64,000 nucleotides of DNA from contig NZ_JBKBQG010000002.1 of the NCBI RefSeq assembly GCF_046292825.1, positions 1-64,000 on the forward strand. Reading direction: 5' to 3'. Position 1 is the first letter of the stretch. Each line of letters begins with the position of its first letter. Position numbers and translations under genes: made by a program. Origin of the DNA: Salinarimonas sp046292825. Its GTDB lineage: Bacteria; Pseudomonadota; Alphaproteobacteria; Rhizobiales; Beijerinckiaceae. This document shows, in pieces, positions 26,437 through 34,254 of the stretch. The notes beneath the pieces are model-generated. The model was given only the letters and a program-made list of their open reading frames with translations, was not told the DNA's origin and did not search any database.

Positions 26437-26991
26437 ATGCCTCCCCCGCTGCCAGTCGGGACCATCGTCATGAGCAGGGATGATCGCGGACCGCTCCCCA
26501 TGCAGCTCACGGAGACCGACCGGAGCATTCTCGCGCTCCTGCGCCTCGACGCGCGACGGACCGTCTCGGAGATCGCGGGGCTCGTCGGCGTCTCGCGGAC
26601 CACCGTGAAGGACCGCATCGACCTCATGCGCGAGCGCGGGATCATCCGGCGCTTCACCGTCGAGCTCGCCGAGGCCGATGCGCCGGACCAGCACGCCCGC
26701 GCCTTCTTCCAGCTCCGCCTCCACCGGCCGATGTGCAAGCTCGTCCACGCGACCATCTCGGGCTGGCCGGAGGTGGTCGGCTTCTGGTCGACCGCGGGCG
26801 ATCTCGACGCCATGGTGCTCGTCGCCGCCGCGTCGGCCGCGGAGATCGACACGCTGCGCGAAAAGCTCGGGCGCCACCCCGAGGTGCGTTCGCTGACGAC
26901 GATCGTCGTCCTGCGGGAATGGATCAACCGCGGCTCCGGCCTGGGCGGACACCTCGCGAAGGAAGGGATGATGAACGGCGCGGAGGTCTGA
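26437..26991 (+). CDS. Lrp/AsnC-family transcriptional regulator
   Basis: The protein has an N-terminal winged helix (QLTETDRSILALLRLDARRT, with helix-turn-helix VSEIAGLVGVSRTTVKDRID) and a C-terminal RAM effector domain (about 85-165). The frame opens at 26437, where GAGGGG precedes the ATG and gives 184 residues. Internal ATGs at 26470 and 26500 are alternatives, and the 26500 start would match the usual family length better. It lies directly upstream of the hemN promoter element, but Lrp proteins usually regulate amino-acid genes, so no target is assigned. The C-terminus (GLGGHLAKEGMMNGAEV) extends past the usual domain. Confidence 0.86.
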   Translation: MPPPLPVGTIVMSRDDRGPLPMQLTETDRSILALLRLDARRTVSEIAGLVGVSRTTVKDRIDLMRERGIIRRFTVELAEADAPDQHARAFFQLRLHRPMCKLVHATISGWPEVVGFWSTAGDLDAMVLVAAASAAEIDTLREKLGRHPEVRSLTTIVVLREWINRGSGLGGHLAKEGMMNGAEV

Positions 26992-26998
26992 TCGGCGC

Positions 26999-27012
26999 TT
27001 GCGCGAGATCAA
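26999..27012 (+). promoter_or_regulatory. FNR/FixK-type box of hemN
   Basis: TTGCGCGAGATCAA fits the alphaproteobacterial FnrL/FixK2 consensus TTG(A/C)-N6-(T/G)CAA. Its centre lies 41.5 bp upstream of the A of the hemN ATG, the usual spacing from an FNR-activated start site. A weak -10 (CATTCT, 27035-27040) fits the same start point. Confidence 0.65.
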
Positions 27013-27046
27013 GGACGCCGCGCCTCCCGCGCGCCATTCTCCCTCC

Positions 27047-28435
27047 ATGCGCAAGACCTCCCCCTCCCCCCGCTCCTCCTCTCCTCGCCCCACCGTTCCG
27101 CCCGCCTACGCGCTCGAGACGGTGCCCCGCTACACGTCCTATCCGACGGCGGCCCAGTTCGGGCCGGGGGTCGACGAGGGGGCCTATCGCGATTGGCTCG
27201 CGGGGCTCGACGGGGGGACGCCGCTGTCGCTCTATGTGCACGTGCCCTATTGCCGGGTGCTGTGCTGGTATTGCGGCTGTCACACGAGCGTGCTCAACGA
27301 CGATGCCCGCATCGCGCGCTATGCGCGGCGGCTCGAGCGGGAGGCGGAGCTCGTGGCGGCGGCGATGCCGAACAAGGGGCCCGTCGCCCATCTGCATTTC
27401 GGCGGCGGCACGCCGACCATTCTCGCGCCTGAAGACTTCGAGGCCGTGATCGCGCGCCTGCGGGCGCTCTTCCCCTTCGTGGAGGACGCCGAGATCGCGG
27501 TGGAGATCGATCCGCGCACGCTCACCCCCGCGATGGCGCAAGCGCTGGCGCGGGCGGGCGTGAACCGGGTCTCGCTCGGCATCCAGGACATCGACCCGGA
27601 GATCCAGCGTCTCGTCAACCGCATCCAGCCGATGGAGACCGTCGCGGCCACCTTCGCGCTGCTCCGGTCGGTGGGGATCGAGCGGATCAACGTCGACCTG
27701 ATGTACGGGCTGCCGAAGCAGGACGTCGCGCATGTGCGCGCCTCGATCGCGGCGGTGCTCGCGCTCGAGCCGGAGCGCGCGGCGGTGTTCGGCTACGCCC
27801 ATGTGCCCTGGTTCGCCAAGCACCAGGCGGCGATCGACGCCGCGCTCCTGCCCGGCGCCGCCGAGCGCCTCGCGCAGGCGCAGGCGGCGGCGGACGCCTT
27901 CGCGGAGGCCGGCTGGACGCAGATCGGCTTCGACCATTACGCCCATCCCGACGATCCGATGGCGAAGGCCGCGCGGGAGGGCACGCTCAAGCGCAATTTC
28001 CAGGGCTACACGACGGATCAGGGCGAGGTGCTGATCGGGCTCGGGGCCTCCGCGATCGGTGCGCTGCCGCTCGGCTACGCGCAGAACGAGCCGCATCTCG
28101 GCAAATGGGCGCAAGCGATCGACGAGGGCCGCATCCCGGTCGTGCGCGGCATCGCGGCGACGCCCGAGGACCGGATGCGGCGCGATGCGATCGAGCGGCT
28201 GATGGGCGCCTTCGCGGTCGATCTCGGCGCCCTCGCCCGCGCCCACGGATTCCCCGAGGAGACCTTCGACGCCGATCTCGCCCGGCTGGCGCCTCTGGCC
28301 GAGGACGGGCTGTGCGCGATCGAGGGGCGGCAGGTGCGCGTCCTGCCGCATGCGCGCTTCCACGTGCGCAACGTCGCCGCCCGCCTCGACGCCTATTGGG
28401 CGCCGGCCGCGACGCGGCATTCGCGGGCGGTTTGA
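27047..28435 (+). CDS. hemN: oxygen-independent coproporphyrinogen III oxidase HemN
   Basis: HemN is a radical-SAM enzyme that decarboxylates two propionates of coproporphyrinogen III to give protoporphyrinogen IX when oxygen is scarce. The 462-residue protein has VPRYTSYPTA near residue 26, the cluster motif CX3CX2C (Cys69, Cys73, Cys76) followed by Cys78, and HFGGGTPT. The C-terminal HemN domain lies about 350-450. The ATG at 27047 is preferred over a TTG at 26999, which is part of an FNR/FixK box. The box position predicts transcription starting at, or very near, the ATG. Confidence 0.94.
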   Translation: MRKTSPSPRSSSPRPTVPPAYALETVPRYTSYPTAAQFGPGVDEGAYRDWLAGLDGGTPLSLYVHVPYCRVLCWYCGCHTSVLNDDARIARYARRLEREAELVAAAMPNKGPVAHLHFGGGTPTILAPEDFEAVIARLRALFPFVEDAEIAVEIDPRTLTPAMAQALARAGVNRVSLGIQDIDPEIQRLVNRIQPMETVAATFALLRSVGIERINVDLMYGLPKQDVAHVRASIAAVLALEPERAAVFGYAHVPWFAKHQAAIDAALLPGAAERLAQAQAAADAFAEAGWTQIGFDHYAHPDDPMAKAAREGTLKRNFQGYTTDQGEVLIGLGASAIGALPLGYAQNEPHLGKWAQAIDEGRIPVVRGIAATPEDRMRRDAIERLMGAFAVDLGALARAHGFPEETFDADLARLAPLAEDGLCAIEGRQVRVLPHARFHVRNVAARLDAYWAPAATRHSRAV

Positions 28436-28495
28436 CGCGGACGGATCGACGACGCCGATCTAGCGCGGCGCAGCCGACACACCCATATTGGCGCC

Positions 28496-28783
28496 ATGAC
28501 CAGAACCCGCCTGTCTCGAGCCCTCGTCCTCGGCCTCCTCGCCGCCGCGATCGCGGCGCCGAGCCTCGTCGTGCCCGCCGCCGCGCAGATCGCGCTGCCG
28601 CGGACGAGCGACGCGGAGCGCACGGTGGACCAGCTCAACCGCGCCGGCGCGATCCAGCGCCAGATCGGCGAGATGGAGCGCCACCAGCGCTTCGAGAACC
28701 AGATGATGCGCGAGCGTCTCAACCGGCTCGAGACGATGCCGCCGATCGCGCCACCGCCCCCGCCGCCCGCCATCCACCGCTGA
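28496..28783 (+). CDS. small exported helical protein, unknown function
   Basis: This 95-residue protein has a clear signal peptide (residues 1-30, ending VPAAAQ), then a charged helix (about 45-80, RQIGEMERHQRFENQMMRER) and a proline-rich tail PPIAPPPPPPAI. No family is recognised. It probably resides in the periplasm and may be extended or coiled. It starts 60 bp after hemN on the same strand and could share its transcript. Confidence 0.65.
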   Translation: MTRTRLSRALVLGLLAAAIAAPSLVVPAAAQIALPRTSDAERTVDQLNRAGAIQRQIGEMERHQRFENQMMRERLNRLETMPPIAPPPPPPAIHR

Positions 28784-28806
28784 GAGTCTGCGAGACTTTC
28801 TAGTGT

Positions 28807-28984
28807 TGTCATCCCGGGCCGCGAAGCGGACCCGGGACCCATAACCTCGACGACCGTACGAGCGCGCATGCCGCGCTCGCTCCGCTCCGGTTGGGCAGCT
28901 TTCGTCGGAGAAACGCAGCCCACAGGCTGCGACTGACACGTCGTGGTTACGGGTCCCGGATCGCCTTCGGCGTCCGGGATGGCA
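28807..28984. repeat. three-hairpin intergenic element, copy 3
   Basis: The outer arms TGTCATCCCGGG... and ...TCCGGGATGGCA enclose a near-palindrome (28859-28879, AGCGCGCATGCCGCGCT type) and GCAGCCCACAGGCTGC (28915-28930). The order of the two palindromes equals copy 1 and is reversed relative to copies 2 and 4. It lies between convergent genes. Confidence 0.85.
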
Positions 28985-29020
28985 CCGCAACGAAAGATAT
29001 TCAAAATCTGAGCGCTGCGC

Positions 29021-29509
29021 TCAGAGCTTGGCGAGGATCGCCTGCGCGCCGGAGGTCTCGGCCTTGCCGGGGGCCTCCTCGACCGCGATCTCGCGCACGA
29101 CGCCGTCCTCGACGATCATGGCGTAGCGCTTCGAGCGGATGCCGAGCCCGAAGCCCGAGCCGTCGAGCTCGAGGCCGATGGCGCGCGCGAACTCGGCCGA
29201 GCCGTCCGCGACGAATTCGAGCTTGCCCTCGTTGCCGAGCGCCTTCTCCCAGGCGCCCATCACGAACGGGTCGTTGACCGCGGTCACCACGATCGCGTCG
29301 ACGCCCTTGTCCTTGAAGGCGGCGTGGTGCTCGAGATAGCCGGGCACGTGGTTCATGCTGCAGGTGGGCGTGAAGGCGCCGGGCACGGCGACGAGCACGA
29401 CCTTGCGGCCCTTGAACACGTCGTCCGTGGCGCGGACCTGCGGCCCCTCCGCCGTCATCGCGCGGAAGGTCGCCTCGGGCAGGCGATCGCCGACCTTGAT
29501 CGTCATCAC
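29021..29509 (-). CDS. peroxiredoxin, Prx5/AhpE-like (AhpC/TSA family)
   Basis: This thiol peroxidase reduces hydrogen peroxide and alkyl hydroperoxides. The 162-residue protein has the peroxidatic Cys50 in VPGAFTPTCS and the conserved Arg in GIRSKRYAMI. There is no second cysteine in the sequence, so the enzyme should rely on an external thiol such as glutathione/glutaredoxin, as in the atypical Prx5 branch. Two ATGs lie in tandem at 29509 and 29506; the first is given. It is a single gene, convergent with the hemN-side transcript. Confidence 0.92.
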   Translation of the reverse strand: MMTIKVGDRLPEATFRAMTAEGPQVRATDDVFKGRKVVLVAVPGAFTPTCSMNHVPGYLEHHAAFKDKGVDAIVVTAVNDPFVMGAWEKALGNEGKLEFVADGSAEFARAIGLELDGSGFGLGIRSKRYAMIVEDGVVREIAVEEAPGKAETSGAQAILAKL

Positions 29510-29644
29510 GTGGTCTCCGAATGTCGGGAGCCGCGGCGCTCGGTGGAGGCCGCGGCGTATCGAGGGGATGCCGCAGGAGCGCGGCTCATCCGGAGAATTG
29601 CTTAGGTCCGGCGCGGGCGCAAGTCGCGATCGCGTCGCAGCCGC

Positions 29645-30058
29645 TCAATAGGTGCGCGCGCTGCGCGCAAGCGCGATCTCGTCGAGGGCCGCCTGCTCGC
29701 GGGCCCCGGCCGCGGCGCGTTCGACGCCCCGCTCGCGGTCCTCGAGGATCTCGACCTTCTTGAGCTCCTCGACCGCCTCGGCGAGCTCCGCCTGGGCCCG
29801 GTCGAGCGTCTCCTTCAGATCGTCCGCGGAGCGCTTGAGGTTGTCGCGACGCTGCGCGGCCGCCTTGGCATAGGTCGGATAGGCGAAATGCGCGGGATCG
29901 GTGATCCCCGCCTTCTGCTCCTCCGATTGGATCTCGCGCTCGAGATCCACCGCCATCCGATCGAAATCGGCGATCATCATCTCGATCTGCGCGACCTTGC
30001 GGCGCTTCTCGTCGAGCTGGAAGCGCTTCAAGCGGATGAGCGTTTCACGCGACTTCAT
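29645..30058 (-). CDS. fliJ: flagellar export chaperone FliJ
   Basis: FliJ is a coiled-coil protein that works with the FliI ATPase and FlhA in flagellar type III export. The 137-residue protein is almost wholly helical and charged (starting MKSRETLIRLKRFQLDEKRR), with heptad-like spacing throughout and no domains besides the coil. It begins 24 bp after the fliI stop on the same strand. Short FliJ proteins of this kind accompany fliI next to ctrA in Hyphomicrobiales. Identity rests on context plus the coiled-coil form. Confidence 0.85.
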   Translation of the reverse strand: MKSRETLIRLKRFQLDEKRRKVAQIEMMIADFDRMAVDLEREIQSEEQKAGITDPAHFAYPTYAKAAAQRRDNLKRSADDLKETLDRAQAELAEAVEELKKVEILEDRERGVERAAAGAREQAALDEIALARSARTY

Positions 30059-30082
30059 CGCAACTCACTCCAGGGGATCCTC

Positions 30083-31435
30083 TCAACCACGCGGCGTGCC
30101 CAAGATCGCCGCGAGACGGCGGTAACCATCGCCGATGGAGGTTGACTCTTCCTTACCCTGCTGGAGAAACCTGTCGAGGTCCGGAACCACGGCGATCGCC
30201 TCGTCGACTTCCGCAGAGGAACCCTTGCGATACGCGCCGAGCCGGATCAGGTCCTCCATGTCCGCGTAGGTCGCCATCAGGCGCCGCGCCTCGACGACGG
30301 CGTCGAGATAAGCGGGGTCGCAGGAGCGCGGCATCGTGCGCGAGACGGATTTGAGCACGTCGATCGCCGGATAGCGGCCGCGCTCGGCGATGGCGCGCGT
30401 CATCACGACGTGGCCGTCGAGAATGCCGCGCACCGCGTCCGCCACCGGCTCGTTGTGGTCGTCGCCCTCGACGAGCACCGTGAACAGGCCGGTAATCGTG
30501 CCCGTGCCGACGGGGCCGGGCCCGGCGCGCTCGAGGAGGCGCGGCAATTCGCCGAACACGGTCGGCGTATAGCCCTTCGCGGTCGGCGGCTCGCCGGCGG
30601 CGAGCCCGATGTCGCGCTGGGCCATGGCGAAGCGCGTGATCGAATCGATCATGCACAGGACGGACAGCCCCCGGTCGCGGAAATATTCGGCGAGGGCGAG
30701 GGTGAGCCAGGCGGCGTTGCGGCGCATCAAAGCGGGCTCGTCGGAGGTCGCGACGACGACGATCGAGCGCGCGAGCCCCGCCTCGCCGAGATCGTCCTGC
30801 AGGAATTCCTGCACCTCGCGCCCGCGCTCGCCGACGAGGCCGATGATCGCGACGTCGCAGGCGGCGTTGCGGGCGAGCATCGAGAGCAGCACCGACTTGC
30901 CGACGCCCGAGCCCGCGAAGATGCCCATGCGCTGGCCCTCGCAGCAGGTGAGGAAGGTGTTGAGCGCGCGCACCCCGGTGTCGAGCGGGGGGCCGAGCCG
31001 GGCGCGCGTGTGGGCGGGGGGCGGCTCGCCGCGGAAGGGCTGCAGCGCCTCGCCCGCCGGCAACGGCCCGCCGCCGTCGATCGGCCGCCCCAGCGCGTCG
31101 ACGACGCGCCCGAGCCATTCGGGGGAGGGTCGCACCCCCGGCACCGCCGCGCGCACGCGCGCCGCGCAGCCGCGCCGCACGCCCTCGAGCGAGCCGAAGG
31201 GCATCGCGAGCGCGCGCTCGCCCGTGAAGCCGATGACCTCGCAGGGCACGAGGCTGCCCTCGCCGATCTCGACGTCGATTCGCCCGCCGAGCGTCATCGC
31301 CGAGATCGGCCCGGCGATCTCGACGAGGAGTCCGCGCACGGCGGCGACGCGGCCGTAGACGGAGAGCGCGTCCACGCTCTCGATCGCGCGCCGGGCGGCG
31401 ACGAGCCGCGAATCGGAATCGGCAATGTCCCGCAC
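30083..31435 (-). CDS. fliI: flagellar export ATPase FliI
   Basis: FliI hydrolyses ATP to help unfold and export flagellar axial proteins. The 450-residue protein resembles the F1 beta subunit. It has Walker A GSGVGKS near residue 173, GLVGERGREVQEF, Walker B LCMIDSITRFAMA near residue 265, and the flagellar/T3S signature PTVFGELPRLLERAG. The start is uncertain: GTG at 31435 has AGAAGG nine bases upstream, whereas TTG at 31444 abuts that site. It is divergent from ctrA and followed by fliJ. Control by CtrA is likely from the shared intergenic region. Confidence 0.93.
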   Translation of the reverse strand: MRDIADSDSRLVAARRAIESVDALSVYGRVAAVRGLLVEIAGPISAMTLGGRIDVEIGEGSLVPCEVIGFTGERALAMPFGSLEGVRRGCAARVRAAVPGVRPSPEWLGRVVDALGRPIDGGGPLPAGEALQPFRGEPPPAHTRARLGPPLDTGVRALNTFLTCCEGQRMGIFAGSGVGKSVLLSMLARNAACDVAIIGLVGERGREVQEFLQDDLGEAGLARSIVVVATSDEPALMRRNAAWLTLALAEYFRDRGLSVLCMIDSITRFAMAQRDIGLAAGEPPTAKGYTPTVFGELPRLLERAGPGPVGTGTITGLFTVLVEGDDHNEPVADAVRGILDGHVVMTRAIAERGRYPAIDVLKSVSRTMPRSCDPAYLDAVVEARRLMATYADMEDLIRLGAYRKGSSAEVDEAIAVVPDLDRFLQQGKEESTSIGDGYRRLAAILGTPRG

Positions 31436-31781
31436 CGGCGTCAACCTTCTGTTTACCCGCTTCGTTAAGACTGCACGAGCCGTGAGGTGACCCGCAAGGG
31501 CGCTGCACGCGGACAGCGAGTCGAAAGAGTCGCTTGGACGGATTTCTTCATGTGCGACGTGAGCTGTGCAGAGGTGCGAATCCGACGTGCGTTCAGGAAT
31601 TTATCGGAACTTACGTATGTTCCGCTCTTATTTCCTTGCGCGACGGAATCAGTTCGTTAACCATTGCGGCGTAGCGTCGATTGAGTCGGACGGGTGAGAG
31701 CGTTTTTCGGCGGGGGAGACCCCTCGGGAGCGGGCAGCCTCGGCTTGCCTATCGCTCGACAACCAGGCTGGGGATAGAAGG
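31436..31781. promoter_or_regulatory. divergent fliI/ctrA control region with GANTC cluster and CtrA half-site
   Basis: Five GANTC sites (CcrM methylation targets) lie at 31518, 31527, 31578, 31646 and 31683; chance expectation for this length is little over one. A CtrA-type half-site TTAACCAT is at 31657-31664. A looser pair, TTAC-N8-TTAA, is at 31453-31468, on the fliI side. Methylation-state and CtrA control of ctrA and flagellar genes are established in Caulobacter and Rhizobiales. The exact promoters were not resolved. Confidence 0.6.
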
Positions 31782-32483
31782 ATGCGCGTACTTCTCATCG
31801 AAGACGACAGCGCGACGGCGCAGAGCATCGAGCTGATGCTGAAGTCCGAGAACTTCAACGTCTATACGACGGACCTCGGCGAAGAGGGTGTCGACCTCGG
31901 CAAGCTCTATGATTACGACATCATCCTGTTGGACCTGAACCTGCCCGACATGTCGGGCTACGAGGTCCTGCGGACGTTGCGCGTCGCGAAAGTGAAGACA
32001 CCGATCCTGATCCTCTCCGGCCTCGCCGGCATCGAGGACAAGGTCCGCGGGCTCGGTTTCGGCGCCGACGACTACCTGACGAAGCCCTTCCACAAGGACG
32101 AGCTCGTCGCCCGCATCCACGCGATCGTGCGCCGCTCGAAGGGCCACGCGCAATCGGTGATCACGACGGGTGATCTCGTCGTCAATCTCGACACCAAGAC
32201 CGTCGAGGTGGCCGGCGCCCGGGTGCACCTGACGGGCAAGGAGTACCAGATGCTGGAACTCCTCTCCCTGCGCAAGGGCACCACGCTGACGAAGGAGATG
32301 TTCCTCAACCATCTCTACGGCGGCATGGACGAGCCCGAATTGAAGATCATCGACGTCTTCATCTGCAAGCTGCGCAAGAAGCTCGCCAATGCGAGCCAGG
32401 GCAAGAACTACATCGAGACCGTTTGGGGCCGCGGCTACGTGCTGCGCGAGCCGACCGACGGCGAGGAGCGGATGGCGGTCTGA
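31782..32483 (+). CDS. ctrA: cell-cycle response regulator CtrA
   Basis: CtrA is the OmpR-type master regulator of the alphaproteobacterial cell cycle. It controls replication, division, methylation and flagellar genes. The 233-residue protein has acidic residues Asp8/Asp9, phospho-acceptor Asp51 in LLDLNLPDMSG, and Lys in DDYLTKPF. A winged-helix domain follows (about 125-225, TLTKEMFLNHLYGGMDEPE), with the highly conserved CtrA recognition-helix region DVFICKLRKKL. It is divergent from fliI-fliJ and followed by a terminator. GANTC sites and a TTAACCAT half-site lie upstream. Confidence 0.97.
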   Translation: MRVLLIEDDSATAQSIELMLKSENFNVYTTDLGEEGVDLGKLYDYDIILLDLNLPDMSGYEVLRTLRVAKVKTPILILSGLAGIEDKVRGLGFGADDYLTKPFHKDELVARIHAIVRRSKGHAQSVITTGDLVVNLDTKTVEVAGARVHLTGKEYQMLELLSLRKGTTLTKEMFLNHLYGGMDEPELKIIDVFICKLRKKLANASQGKNYIETVWGRGYVLREPTDGEERMAV

Positions 32484-32523
32484 CCGCCCTCCCCGCCTTC
32501 GCGCGAGCACGATGCGCCGAGAG

Positions 32524-32546
32524 CCCCGCCCCGAGCGGGGTTTTTT
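32524..32546 (+). terminator. intrinsic terminator of ctrA
   Basis: The stem CCCCGC (32524-32529) pairs with GCGGGG (32535-32540) around a five-base loop, followed directly by six T residues (32541-32546). It lies 40 bp after the ctrA stop codon and separates ctrA from sbtA. Confidence 0.85.
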
Positions 32547-32694
32547 CGTGCGCCCCGCCGACGGGGCGTCTCGCGCCGAAAGGAGCATGCCCGCACGCCC
32601 CCTCGGCGACCCCGAACCCCTTCACCGGGGCGTGAATATCCGGTACGAGCATGCGCTCGCCACGCATCCGGCGGGTGTCGTCGCCGGAGCCTCG

Positions 32695-33696
32695 ATGTTC
32701 GATCTCGTCGCCGCCAACCTCACCTCGCCCATCGTCCTGTTCTTCGCGCTCGGCCTCGCGGCGGCGCTGGCGCGCTCGGATCTCGTCGTGCCGGAAGCGG
32801 TTGCGAAGGGGCTCGCCCTCTATCTGATGACGGCGATCGGGTTCAAGGGCGGGGCGAGCGTGGCGGCCTACGGCATCGACGCGCGCCTCGTGGGCGCGAT
32901 CGTCGTGGGCGCGCTCCTCTCCTTCGGCATCCCGGTTTTGGCCTATCGCCTGCTCTCGCTGACGACGAAGCTGCCGCGGGTCGACGCGGCGGCGATCGCG
33001 GCGCATTACGGCTCGATCTCGATCGTCACCTTCGTCGCCGGCTCGGAGGCGGTGCGGCTCTCGGGCATGAGCGCGGAGGGCTATCTCGTCGCGGTGGCGG
33101 CGGTGATGGAGGCGCCCGCGATCCTCTCGGCGCTCTGGCTCGCGCGCGGGGCGCGCAAGGCCGCGGCGGCGCGCGAGGCCGAGCTCGGGCTCGAGAACGG
33201 GCACGGCGGCGACGGCACGCTGATCCGCGAGATCCTGCTCAACGGCTCGATCGTGCTCCTCGCGGGCGCCTTCCTGATCGGCTGGATCACGGGGGAGCGC
33301 GGGCTCGCGGTCGTGGCGCCCTTTTTGGTCGATCCGTTCCAGGGCGTGCTCTGCCTCTTCCTCCTCGACATGGGCCTCGTCGCGGGGCGCGGCCTGCGCA
33401 CCGGCTGGCGCGAGCTCGAGCGCCCGCTCCTCGCCTTCGGCCTCTACATGCCGGTGCTTTCGGCGCTCATCGCCGCGATCGTCTCCTTTCCGCTCGGCCT
33501 CTCGACGGGCGGCACGGCGCTCCTCGTCACCCTCGCGGCGTCGGCCTCCTACATCGCGGTGCCCGCCGCGATGCGCCTCGCGCTTCCCGAGGCGCGGCCC
33601 GCGATCTACCTTACGATGTCGCTCGGGGTGACATTCCCCTTCAACCTGACGCTCGGCATCCCGCTCTACATCGCGCTCGCGGAATTCATCACATGA
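32695..33696 (+). CDS. sbtA: SbtA-type sodium-dependent bicarbonate transporter
   Basis: SbtA is an inner-membrane sodium/bicarbonate symporter first described in cyanobacterial carbon concentration. The 333-residue protein has about ten membrane helices in two inverted halves joined by a charged cytoplasmic linker (RGARKAAAAREAELGLENGH, about residue 145-165). GFKGGASVA near residue 48 and HYGSISIVTF near residue 103 are typical of the family. The ATG at 32695 (GGAG upstream) gives the usual start MFDLVAANLTSPIVLFF. Its stop overlaps sbtB by four bases. In a heterotroph it could supply bicarbonate for carboxylases; a link to CO2 fixation is not shown here. Confidence 0.88.
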   Translation: MFDLVAANLTSPIVLFFALGLAAALARSDLVVPEAVAKGLALYLMTAIGFKGGASVAAYGIDARLVGAIVVGALLSFGIPVLAYRLLSLTTKLPRVDAAAIAAHYGSISIVTFVAGSEAVRLSGMSAEGYLVAVAAVMEAPAILSALWLARGARKAAAAREAELGLENGHGGDGTLIREILLNGSIVLLAGAFLIGWITGERGLAVVAPFLVDPFQGVLCLFLLDMGLVAGRGLRTGWRELERPLLAFGLYMPVLSALIAAIVSFPLGLSTGGTALLVTLAASASYIAVPAAMRLALPEARPAIYLTMSLGVTFPFNLTLGIPLYIALAEFIT

Positions 33697-34016
33697 CCGA
33701 CGCCATCCCCACCTACAAGAAGAAGCGGCTCGACGTGATCGTCGAGGCGCCGATCCTCAACCGGCTCCTCGATCTGCTCGATCGGCTGGGGGTGACGGGC
33801 TACACGGTCGTGCCGGCGCTCGCCGGGCGGGGGCGCGAGGGCTCGTGGTCGCGCGCGGGGCTCGTCTCGGACGCCGGCCAGATGGTGCTCGTCATCGTGG
33901 TTCTCGACGAGAGCCGCATCCCCGCGGTGCTCGCCCCCGTCTACAAGCTCCTGCAGCGCCAGATCGGGATCGTGACGATCTCGGACGTCGAGGTGGTGCG
34001 CAAGGAGCATTTTTGA
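33693..34016 (+). CDS. sbtB: SbtB-type PII-like regulator of SbtA
   Basis: SbtB is a small PII-superfamily protein that binds adenylyl nucleotides (cAMP, AMP, ADP) and gates SbtA. The 107-residue protein shows the ferredoxin-like core (LDVIVEAPILNRLLDLLDRL, VTGYTVVPALAGRG) and a flexible loop GREGSWSRAGLVS at the PII T-loop place. The cysteine-bearing C-terminal R-loop (CGPxGC) of cyanobacterial SbtB is absent: the protein ends VRKEHF. ATGA overlap with sbtA indicates coupled synthesis. Confidence 0.85.
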   Translation: MTDAIPTYKKKRLDVIVEAPILNRLLDLLDRLGVTGYTVVPALAGRGREGSWSRAGLVSDAGQMVLVIVVLDESRIPAVLAPVYKLLQRQIGIVTISDVEVVRKEHF

Positions 34017-34035
34017 AGCGAGACGCGCCACCCCG

Positions 34036-34230
34036 TGTCATCCCCGGCCGGAGGTCGCGTAGCGACCGGAGGTGAAGGGGACCCAGCGTACAAAACGCTT
34101 GCAGAGCAAGCTGTTGCGCCGCCGACGAGGCGGCTGGTCGCCGCCGGCAGGAGCGTGCTTACGCACGCGTCTTCCTGTGCTGGGTCCCCTTCCCCTCCGC
34201 ACGCTATGCGTGCTCCGGCCGGGGATGACA
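34036..34230. repeat. 195-bp palindromic intergenic element of a second sequence type
   Basis: Outer arms TGTCATCCCCGGCCGG and CCGGCCGGGGATGACA bound the element. Inside are GGGGACCCAGC / GCTGGGTCCCC (34077-34087 and 34178-34189 region), a Cys/Gly-rich GCGGC hairpin and CGTGCTTACGCACG (34154-34167). It has the same overall plan as the four 180-bp copies but different internal modules. It fills the gap between sbtB and the S10 peptidase gene. Confidence 0.8.
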
Positions 34231-34254
34231 CCTCCAGCTACCATTTGCGAACGC

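Noticed and set aside
26999..27046. TTG start for hemN giving 16 more residues
   Set aside because: The TTG is part of a good FNR/FixK box and has no ribosome site; HemN proteins do not carry this extension.
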